This document shows, in pieces, positions 56,739 to 64,000 of a stretch of DNA of 64,000 bases; within the stretch, counting starts at the first letter, position 1; each line of letters opens with the position of its first letter. Origin of the DNA: CAVQMC01 sp963713505 (lineage in GTDB: Bacteria > Bacteroidota > Ignavibacteria > Ignavibacteriales > Ignavibacteriaceae); contig CAVQMC010000001.1 in assembly GCA_963713505.1 (NCBI GenBank), positions 211,315 through 275,314 of the forward strand, given 5' to 3'. The notes below the pieces were generated by a model that saw only the letters and a program-made list of their open reading frames with translations, was not told the DNA's origin and searched no databases. Position numbers and translations under genes: made by a program.

Positions 56739-58833
56739 TTAATTAACATCAGTAAATTTATTTCTTAATTCTACCAAACCTTCTTTATTGCCGATAATTG
56801 TAAGTCTGTCACCATCTTTAAAAACAGTTTTACCATTTGGTACAATTGTTACGTTATCTCTTCGTAACAAAGCAACAAGACATCCAGAAGGAAATATAAC
56901 TTCTCTTAACGAAAGGCCAATAAGATTATTTGAAGAAGAATTATGTTGAATTGTTATCGACAAACATCTTTCATCCCTAAGTAAAACTTCTTTTAGTTTT
57001 TGTTCATCTTCGGCTGTGCTCCAATCATTAAAAAAGTTTTCCTCTTCAACTCTTCCTGCAATTTGAGCTAAAATTCTTAAATGCTGGGTAGGATCTTTTT
57101 CTGGACTGACCAAGAAGAAAACCGCGTAAACAATTTGTTCATCATCCTGAAAATCAGTTAATGGATTTTTAAATTTTATATGAACTCCTTCTTTACATCT
57201 TACTAAAACCATTTCGGCTTGTTCAAGTCCATCTAATCTCATATGAGGCAATGCAATTCCGTGTGTAACCGGAGTAGCGCCTAAACGAGTTCCTTCTAAG
57301 AACATCTTATTGATTTTTTCAGAATCTATTGAAACTAATTGAGAAATCCATAATGAAGCTTTTTCCGCAACATCTTCGAATTCAGCTTTTTGTTCCAGAT
57401 CCAGCACATAACTTCTTGCAACAATTTCATCAAAAGGATCTGATTCGCGTAATCCCTTTTCTTTTAATATACCTCTTAATTCACTATCTAATGCATTGTA
57501 CCTTGATTTACCTAATCTTTCAAACACATGGTAAATTGCACCCACGCGGACAACTTTAGATTTTGCATAATATGAAAACCATAAAGCTCCGACTACTATT
57601 AATCCGCACTGAAAAGGACATAGCAATCCAGCCCATTTCAAATATTAATATTAATGGAGATGCAATTCCCAAAATCTGCATCCAGGGATAAAAAGGAGAT
57701 TTATATCCCGGATCATAAGAATCAATTTTACTTTCCCGCATCACAATTACAGCCAAACAAACCAAAGCAAACATTAAAAGTTGAAATGAGCTTGCTAGTT
57801 TGGCTATTCTAGTTGGTTCAAACAAAACTAGAATAATAATAACAAATGCAACAGTAATAATCGTCGAGACGATTGGAATGCCTCTTTTGCTTAACTTTTG
57901 AAATATGTGAGGCAAGATTCTGTCTCTGCTCATTGCAAAAGGATAGCGGGAGGCGCTTAATGTCCCTGCGTTTGCGACAGATATAAAAGCAAATAATGCC
58001 GCAATAGAAAGTAGAATCTCTCCCCATCTACCTAAAAATATATTTGCAGCTGTTGCAACCGGAGTTAAATCTCCTTTTAATATATCCATTGGTATGACAC
58101 CGACCATTACGATCGTCCCTAAAACATAAATTAGAAATGCGGTTCCTAAAGATGAAAAAACTCCCATAGGTAAGTTCTTTTCAGGATTTTTTACTTCTTC
58201 CGAAAGGCTGGCAACTTTTGTAATTCCAATATAACTTATATAAACAAGTCCGGCGGTTGATAAAATATTTTGTGCACCGGCATCAAAAAATCCTTTAAAG
58301 TTTTGAGTGTGAATTTCCGCAACTCCGCCGCCTATAAAAACTGCAAGAATTAACAATAATCCAGTTACCAAAAAAATCTGTAAACTTCCGCTTCCTTTTA
58401 AACTATATAAATTCATTAAACCAACTAAAACTGCAATAACTATTGCAGTTGAACTTATAGAAATCGAAGGCATAAAAATGGATAGGTAAGCTCCCATTCC
58501 AATTAAAGCAAAAGCAACTTTTAAAAGTAATGCAAGCCAGGTTCCAATACCGCCGATTGTTCCAACTAAAGGACCTAATGTTCTGTCTAAAAAATAATAA
58601 ACTCCGCCTGCTCTCGGCATTGCAGTAGCTAATTCAACGATACTGAACATTGCAGGCACCAATGGAATAGCCGCAATAATATATGAAATTACAATAGCCG
58701 GCCCGGCTTCTTCTGCGGCCAAACCAGGAAGGAGAAAGAATCCGGAGCTTAAAGTTGTTCCGGCAGCTAATGCAAATACATCAAAAAATTTTAATTCTTT
58801 TCGAAGTTTTTTAGATTTTTTTAATATCGGCAT
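56739..58833 (-). CDS. APC-family permease fused to EIIA-type and TrkA_C domains (one frameshift)
   Basis: A three-part protein. The first frame (58833-57556) is an APC-superfamily amino-acid permease with 11-12 helices (FDVFALAAGTTLSSGFFLLPG, AMPRAGGVYYFLDRTLG, SLSEEVKNPEKNLP). Near 57620 a one-base shift joins IAMSFSV to GLIVVGALWFSYYAKSK. The second frame (to 56739) has a linker, a PTS EIIA type-2-like domain (residues about 500-610; phospho-His in HGIALPHMRLDG) and a TrkA_C domain (VIFPSGCLVALLRRDN, FKDGDRLTIIGN). Similar fusions are known in bacteria and archaea; the cytosolic part is thought to gate transport. No other PTS gene is here. Confidence 0.85.
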
Positions 58834-59055
58834 AATATCTCCACTTTAATAATATGATATTTCAGAGCAATTTAAGACCGAACATCCAACTCAATCGAGA
58901 AGATAGTAATTAAATTCAACAAAAAGTTAGTTAATCTAAATATAATAATTCCATTGATTTAAGCCACAAACGTTTAATATTATTTTTACAAAATTGATTT
59001 TATTTTATTGAATATTTAGATTTATAAATCCTTCAAAAAATCCTCGGAGATTTCT

Positions 59056-59975
59056 ATGAATAAGCAAATACCCAAAACATTTATTACTTGGTGTTATAGT
59101 TACTGCAGCAATTTTAATTATTATTTACTTTTTCACAAAATTACCTTCGGGAGGAGAAACTGTAAAAGCAACTAACAGCGGATATGAAGCAGTTAATTAC
59201 GGAAGTGCCGATAAATGTGCATCATGCCATAGAAGAGTTACTCCCGATATAGTAAATCAATTTGCAAGAAGTACAATGGCAAGATCCGGTGTTAAATGCG
59301 TAGACTGTCACGTTGTTGAAAAATCTAATCCAATGGGAAAAGAGCACGAAGGATTTTTTATTACTAACTCTCCTACTCCAAAACAATGCGCAAAATGTCA
59401 TCCGCAGGAGACAAAACAATTTGACCACAGCAGACACGGAGCGCCTGCATGGATTGCCTTAACCGGTTTATCTGATTTTACCGCTGAACAAAAAAGGTAA
59501 TTGAAACAATTCCGGAAGCAAATAGAGGCCCAAACGGAATTATTACTGCGACAAGAAATGCTTTGTTTGATATTGAAGGGCCGTCGGTTACTCCGGCTGC
59601 ATGTCAAACATGTCATTCAATCGGTAAACCAAATGCAGACGGCAGTATCGGAAATTGTAATAAATGCCATCTCCGCCATGAATTTTCTTTGGAACAGGTT
59701 AGAAAACCTGAAATCTGCGGGCAATGTCATTTAGGGCCGGATCATCCGCAGATGGAAATTTATGAAGAATCTGCTCATGGAGTTATGTATGCAACTCAAG
59801 GTGAGAATTGGAACTGGAAACAAAAACCAGGTCGTTTAACAACTAATGACATGCCAGCTCCAACCTGTGCAACCTGTCATATGAGCGGATTCGGTTCACA
59901 GGGAACTACACACGATGTCGGCCAGCGTTTATCAAAATATTTATTTGCAGCAGTCAGTAAAAACCGTCCTTTGAC
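59056..59975 (+). CDS. HAO-like octahaem cytochrome, 3' end lost at assembly junction (frameshifted)
   Basis: A membrane-anchored multihaem cytochrome of the hydroxylamine oxidoreductase-like family. The ATG at 59056 is preceded by GGAG. A shift near 59080 leads to the anchor LGVIVTAAILIIIYFF. Haem sites CASCH, CVDCH and CAKCH lie in the next part. A shift near 59500 leads to CQTCH, CNKCH, CGQCH and CATCH, seven sites in all. THDVGQRLSKYLFAAVS matches the segment after haem seven in HAO proteins, and an eighth haem site and C-terminus should follow but are replaced by GC-rich foreign DNA at about 59,970. Such proteins reduce nitrite or hydroxylamine in non-nitrifiers. Confidence 0.82.
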
Positions 59976-60000
59976 TTGCGCGAAGCCTTCTGGAAGAAAA
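59966..60000. other. Junction between two genomes (probable assembly chimera)
   Basis: AT-rich coding DNA of the cytochrome gene ends and GC-rich DNA begins within about 30 bases. Left of it codons are AAA/GAA/TTA-rich; right of it GCC/CTG/CGC-rich. No inverted repeat, target duplication, integrase, transposase or tRNA end is present. The exact base cannot be fixed by eye. Confidence 0.85.
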
Positions 60001-60866
60001 TGGACAAATTGATGCAGCGCGAATCACGCATGGTAGGCGGTCGCGTTCGTGTTTCCGAGTTCCGCGACATGGGCAAGGAAGAGACGGCCTTGACCGGAGC
60101 TGTGCAGCAACCGTCGCTCGCCGTGCTCTATGTGCGATCGTTTCTGTTCTGGGCGGGGTTTGCCTTGCTGATCGGTGTTTTTGCCCTGCTGTTGTTATTG
60201 AGTTTTCCGTTCCCCCTTGAAAAACGCTTCCTGCTTACACGTGCCTGGTCGGGAATGACAATCGGCTGGTTGCGCATCATCTGCAAACTCAGCTACGAAG
60301 TCCAAGGCGTTGAAAACATCGGTGCGCAGCCGGGCATCGTGTTTGCGAAACATCAGTCGACCTGGGAAACGCTCACGCTGAACTTCTGGTTCACGCCGCA
60401 ATCATGGGTGGTAAAGCGCGAGTTATTGTGGGCGCCGATTTTCGGCTGGGGCATGTACATGATGAATCCCATTGCCCTGGACCGCGGCGCCGGTAAGAAA
60501 GCCATTGAACAACTGGTGGAACAGGGCCGCGAACGCCTGGAGAAAGGCCGCTGGATTATTATTTTTCCCGAGGGCACGCGCATCGCACCCGGTAAAAAAG
60601 GCCGCTACCGCATCGGTGGCGCCATACTCGCCGAGCGCACCGGCTATGCGGTAACGCCGGTGGCGCACAATGCCGGTGAATTCTGGCCACGCCGCCAGTT
60701 CATCAAAAAACCCGGGGTCATCCAGGTGCGTATCGGCCGGGCGATCGAGAGCAAAAACAAAACGGCGCAACAGATACTGTCCGAGGCCGAACGCTGGATA
60801 GAATCGGAGATGGCCAACATCACTACGCTGCAACAGCACGACTACGGAAAAAATCCGGTTACCTGA
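59976..60866 (+). CDS. LptA/PlsC-type 1-acylglycerol-3-phosphate acyltransferase
   Basis: A lysophosphatidic-acid-type acyltransferase of gammaproteobacterial origin. The catalytic motif is HQSTWE (H-x4-D/E) in VFAKHQSTWETL, followed by FGWGMYMMNPIALDRG and the glycerol-phosphate motif FPEGTR (IIIFPEGTRIAPG), then PVAHNAGEFWPR. An N-terminal membrane helix (LFWAGFALLIGVFALLLLL) is present. The frame is open from just after the junction, and the true start is uncertain: TTG at 59976, ATG at 60000, 60012 or 60069. MGKEETALTG (60069) best fits the family's length. It converges on gyrB with an 18-base gap, as in Pseudomonas (PA0005 beside gyrB). Confidence 0.88.
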   Translation: MREAFWKKMDKLMQRESRMVGGRVRVSEFRDMGKEETALTGAVQQPSLAVLYVRSFLFWAGFALLIGVFALLLLLSFPFPLEKRFLLTRAWSGMTIGWLRIICKLSYEVQGVENIGAQPGIVFAKHQSTWETLTLNFWFTPQSWVVKRELLWAPIFGWGMYMMNPIALDRGAGKKAIEQLVEQGRERLEKGRWIIIFPEGTRIAPGKKGRYRIGGAILAERTGYAVTPVAHNAGEFWPRRQFIKKPGVIQVRIGRAIESKNKTAQQILSEAERWIESEMANITTLQQHDYGKNPVT

Positions 60867-60884
60867 TACCGGGCACGTTCCGTT

Positions 60885-63297
60885 CTAGACGTCCAGGTTG
60901 GACACCGACAGCGCGTTAAGCTCGATAAAGTCACGGCGCGGCTCTACCTGGTCCCCCATCAGCGTGGTAAAGATTTGATCCGCAGCCACGGCGTCTTCGA
61001 TTCTTACCTGCAGCATCCGGCGCGTGTCTGGATTCATGGTGGTTTCCCAGAGTTGCTCCGGGTTCATTTCGCCCAGACCCTTGTAGCGCTGTATGTGCTG
61101 ACCGCGCTTGGCTTCCTCCATTAACCAGTCCACGGCCTGTTTGAAGCTGGCTACCGGTTGCTGTTTCTCGCCGCGTTCCACGTAGGCATCGTCACCCAGC
61201 AGACCGTCGAGCTGTTGCCCCAGGGCAACCATGCGGCCGTATTCGCCGCCGGCGAAAAATTCACTGGGGATGGACTGTTCGCTGGAGAGAATGCCGTGGG
61301 TGAGTTTGCGCGCATGGATCACGAAACCCTCCGCTTCTGGCGCAACGCGAAGTTCGAAACGTTCGCCCGCCTTGATCTGGGCGTTGATGCGCTGCTCGAG
61401 CTCGCTGCACCAGCCCTCTACTTTCTGAATGTCTTGCAGATCCCCTTCCGACAGCGCCGGCATGTAGAGAATCTTTTCCAGTACCGCGAAATTATACCGG
61501 CGCGCCAGGCGTTGCAGCGACGCCATGGTGACGATGTATTGCCGTGCCAGCGATTCGAGACCGGGACCGGTGAGCGCCGGCGCGCCGGCGTTCACGAACA
61601 GGCTGGCCTTATCCAGTGCGGCCTGCAGGAGGTAGTCCTGCAGCGCGACGTCGTCTTTAACATATTGTTCTTGCTTGCCTTTCTTTGTCTTGTACAGCGG
61701 TGGCTGGGCGATATACACGTAGCCCTTTTCGATCAGCTCGCGCATCTGCCGGTAGAAGAACGTCAGCAAAAGGGTGCGGATGTGCGACCCGTCGACGTCG
61801 GCGTCAGTCATGATGATGATACGGTGGTAGCGCAGTTTTTCGATGTTGAATTCATCGCGGCCGATACCGCAACCCAGTGCTGTGATCAACGTCCCCACCT
61901 CCGCCGATGCCAGCATCTTGTCGAAACGGGCTTTCTCGACATTGAGGATTTTTCCCTTCAACGGCAGGATGGCCTGGGACTTACGGTCGCGGCCTTGTTT
62001 GGCCGAACCGCCCGCGGAGTCACCCTCCACCAGGTACAGTTCGCTCAGGGCCGGATCACGCTCCTGGCAGTCGGCGAGCTTGCCGGGCAGACCAGCGATG
62101 TCCAGGGCACCCTTGCGGCGGGTCATTTCGCGCGCCCGGCGGGCCGCTTCGCGCGCCATGGCGGCTTCCGCGATTTTTGCTATGATCGACTTGGAATCCG
62201 TTGGATTTTCAAGAAGATAGCTATCAAGTCGTTCGGCGACTGTGGACTCTACGATGCCCTTGACCTCCGATGAGACCAGTTTGTCCTTGGTTTGCGAGGA
62301 AAACTTCGGATCGGGCACCTTGACTGACAGGACAGCGGTCAGACCTTCGCGCATATCGTCGCCGGTGGCGTTGACCTTGTTCTTCTTGCTCGCCTGCTGA
62401 TCCATGTACTTGTTCAGCGTACGCGTCAGCGCAGCGCGGAACCCCGCCAGGTGCGTGCCGCCGTCGAGCTGCGGTATGTTATTGGTAAAACAGAAAATAT
62501 TTTCCTGGTAGGAATCGTTCCACTGCATGGCGACTTCAACGCCGACAGTGTCCTTCTCCCCGGAAAAATAGAACACGTTGGTGTGCAACGGGGTCTTGTT
62601 TTTGTTCAGGTGTTCTACAAAAGCACGGATACCGCCCTGATACTCAAAAATATCCTGTTTTTCGGTACGGTCGTCGGTGATCCGGATACGAACGCCGGAA
62701 TTCAGGAACGACAGCTCCCTCAGCCGCTTCGCCAGGATATCGTAGTGGAACTCAGTGTCGGTGAAGATGGTCGTGCTGGGCTTGAATGTGCACCTCGGTG
62801 CCCGTCTGATCAGTGGCGCCGATGGGTTTCAGCGCCTCCTGCGGCTCGCCATTCACGTACTCCTGATAATACACGTGACCGTCGCGTTTTATGGTCAGCT
62901 TGAGGAATTCCGACAGGGCGTTAACCACGGAGATGCCCACGCCGTGCAGACCACCGGACACCTTGTACGAGTTGTCGTCGAACTTACCGCCAGCGTGCAG
63001 CACAGTCATGATCACTTCCGCCGCCGACCGGCCCTCTTCCGGATGGATGTCCACCGGTATGCCACGGCCATCGTCAGTAATGGTTACGGAGTTGTCGCCG
63101 TGTAAGGTGACGGTGATTTCCGAACAATGCTGGGCCAGCGCTTCGTCGATCGAATTATCCACGACCTCGAAAACCATGTGATGCAAGCCAGTGCCGTCAT
63201 CGGTATCCCCGATGTACATGCCCGGCCTTTTTCTGACTGCGTCGAGCCCCTTAAGTACCTTGATATTTGAGGAATCGTAGCTGGATTTGTCGGTCAT
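60885..63297 (-). CDS. gyrB: DNA gyrase subunit B (one frameshift)
   Basis: GyrB is the ATPase subunit of DNA gyrase. The N-terminal frame (63297-62752) has VLKGLDAVRKRPGMYIG, the Asn/Glu ATP site EVVDNSIDEALA, DDGRGIPVDIHPEEG and GGLHGVGISVVNALS. One extra base at about 62787 (T on the plus strand) breaks the frame at TGTEVH. Without it reading continues FKPSTTIFTDTEFHYD into the second frame (MHTNVFYFSGEKD at 62588 onward). That frame has TOPRIM ELYLVEGDSAGGSAKQGRD and DVDGSHIRTLLLTFF and ends NALSVSNLDV. Removing one base gives 803 residues, the gammaproteobacterial length including the C-terminal insert. Surely intact in the organism. Confidence 0.95.
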
Positions 63298-63314
63298 AAC
63301 ATGGCTGCCCCTGA

Positions 63315-64000
63315 TTAACCGGTCGAGTATACCACCTCTGACACCAAACCGTGTTTCACGTGAAACCAGCGGAGCTTCTCGATTCCCCAGTCGGACAACG
63401 GTGGCGCCTCAATCGCCGTTACAAAAACCTGGGCGTCGATCCGTGACAGCAGCTGAAGGACGCTGCGTCGATTGGCAGCGTCCAGTTCAGAACCGAGATC
63501 GTCCATGAGAAACAGACTGGTCTTGCCGGTTTTCTGGTGTAAGAGACTCGCCTGGGCCAACTGAAGGGCCGCGACAAGCACCTTTTGCTGGCCGTGCGAC
63601 ACCTGGTCCGCTGCGGGTTTTTCGCCGATTTTGAGCGCCAGTTCAGCCCGGTGGGGCCCGACACGAGTGAATCCGCTGTCGATATCCTTGTCGATGCCTG
63701 CGTCGAGTGCTTCCCGGTAGGTAAGCTCCGGGTTCCAGCCTTTCCGGTAGTTAACGGTCACCGGCTGGGGTAATGTCGGGAAGTCTGAAACGACACCGGC
63801 GAAAACACCCTCGAACTGGTCCAGGTAGACACGCCTTGAACTATCGAGCGCATCTCCGGCCTCCGCCAGATCCGGATCCCACGCCCGGACTTCACGGCGG
63901 CTCGCGCTGGAGCGAAGCGCAGCATTGCGCTGTTCCAGTAGCTTTCCGAAGCGCTTGCACAGCGCCATGTAGTCAGGTTTCACGTGAAACAAACCCCAGT
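63315..64000 (-). CDS. recF: DNA repair protein RecF, C-terminal part
   Basis: RecF helps load RecA at gaps. The visible 228 codons run from the window edge (WGLFHVKPDYMALCKRF, the conserved mid-protein motif) to the stop at 63315. They include QRNAALR, DPDLAEAGDAL, GPHRAELAL, SHGQQKVLVAALQLAQ (ABC signature) and LFLMDDLGSELDAANR (Walker B and D loop). The Walker A half, about 130 residues, lies beyond base 64000. A start at 63992 would be internal and is not real. Two parS-like palindromes lie inside the gene. Order recF-gyrB is that of the dnaA-dnaN-recF-gyrB origin cluster. Confidence 0.94.
   Translation of the reverse strand, partial: WGLFHVKPDYMALCKRFGKLLEQRNAALRSSASRREVRAWDPDLAEAGDALDSSRRVYLDQFEGVFAGVVSDFPTLPQPVTVNYRKGWNPELTYREALDAGIDKDIDSGFTRVGPHRAELALKIGEKPAADQVSHGQQKVLVAALQLAQASLLHQKTGKTSLFLMDDLGSELDAANRRSVLQLLSRIDAQVFVTAIEAPPLSDWGIEKLRWFHVKHGLVSEVVYSTG
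63352..63367. promoter_or_regulatory. parS-like ParB-binding site 1
   Basis: TGTTTCACGTGAAACC matches the bacterial parS consensus (TGTTTCACGTGAAACA) at 15 of 16 positions. It lies inside the 3' end of recF, where it encodes Phe-His-Val-Lys. Chromosomal parS sites near oriC load ParB for origin segregation. Confidence 0.88.
63976..63991. promoter_or_regulatory. parS-like ParB-binding site 2
   Basis: GGTTTCACGTGAAACA matches parS at 15 of 16 positions, 624 bases from site 1. It encodes Phe-His-Val-Lys of the conserved RecF LFHVKP motif. Confidence 0.88.

Noticed and set aside
61158..62273. Long plus-strand open frame of 371 codons opposite gyrB
   Set aside because: It is antisense to the well-supported gyrB gene; GC-rich DNA commonly gives long open shadow frames. 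No motif was recognised.
63315..63992. RecF starting at the TTG at 63992
   Set aside because: The frame stays open to the window edge with the conserved DWGLFHVKP-type context, so this is an internal codon and the gene is cut by the window end.
60000..64000. GC-rich part as a horizontally acquired island
   Set aside because: It contains core origin-region genes recF and gyrB with parS sites in conserved order, no mobility genes, and begins inside a broken gene. An assembly chimera explains this better.
1..64000. tRNA, rRNA, riboswitch or T-box leaders
   Set aside because: Intergenic regions, including the leaders of ileS and cysS, were read for stems and conserved loops and none was convincing.

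Overview
The window joins two unrelated genomes. Bases 1 to about 59,970 are AT-rich (TTA/AAA/GAA codons dominate). They come from a member of Ignavibacteria (Bacteroidota/Chlorobi group), judged from five secreted proteins with 'NYPNPFNP' type IX secretion (T9SS) C-terminal domains, an HAO-like multihaem cytochrome, and many small tandem operons. From about 59,970 to the end the DNA is GC-rich, with GCC/CTG/CGC codons. It carries the classic gammaproteobacterial origin-proximal order recF-gyrB, with an LptA/PlsC-like acyltransferase converging on gyrB. The switch cuts a cytochrome gene in mid-frame with no mobile element at the boundary, so an assembly chimera is by far the likeliest explanation.

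Layout. 0-4.6 kb: NRDE protein, dienelactone hydrolase, alpha-amylase, TPR protein. 4.6-6.7 kb: ECF sigma factor, zinc anti-sigma factor, OsmC, FmdB zinc ribbon and rhodanese on one strand, a plausible thiol-stress module. 7-12.6 kb: a kinase-like sensor lacking the phospho-acceptor His, miaA, a glycosyltransferase and an FAD oxidase. 12.6-24.5 kb: a long minus-strand housekeeping run (yggS, divIVA, purine nucleoside phosphorylase, ileS, DksA-like, two lspA copies, rluD, methyltransferase, cysS, YgjP-like peptidase). Part of it keeps the Bacillus subtilis ylmE-divIVA-ileS-ylyA-lspA-ylyB order. 24.7-35.3 kb: pta, a class D beta-lactamase, membrane proteins, malQ, an outer-membrane barrel, a VTT-domain protein and two potassium channels. 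35.3-44 kb: a haem-tagged porin, a multihaem cytochrome, and an NtrC-type two-component system flanked by two small secreted Asp/Gly-rich proteins, both with sigma-54-like elements upstream. 44-56.6 kb: five T9SS cargo genes (FG-GAP, gingipain-like, YCF48 repeats, cohesin/dockerin-like, beta-helix), interrupted by a HydF-like GTPase fragment. 56.7-60 kb: an APC permease-EIIA-TrkA_C fusion and a truncated HAO-like cytochrome.

Data quality. About twenty genes, including essential ones (cysS, gyrB), are broken by single-base frameshifts, several in short homopolymers. Within each broken gene the motifs continue in the next frame, so these are read as sequencing errors and each gene is reported once over its full span. 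No tRNA, rRNA, CRISPR array, transposase or phage gene was seen.

The best candidate for something undescribed is the 38.2-43.9 kb unit: a sensor kinase/sigma-54 activator pair bracketed by two related secreted calcium-binding-type proteins with GG-N10-GG/GT promoter-like elements, beside a haem-porin and a multihaem cytochrome. In the gammaproteobacterial part, two near-perfect ParB-binding parS palindromes lie inside recF.
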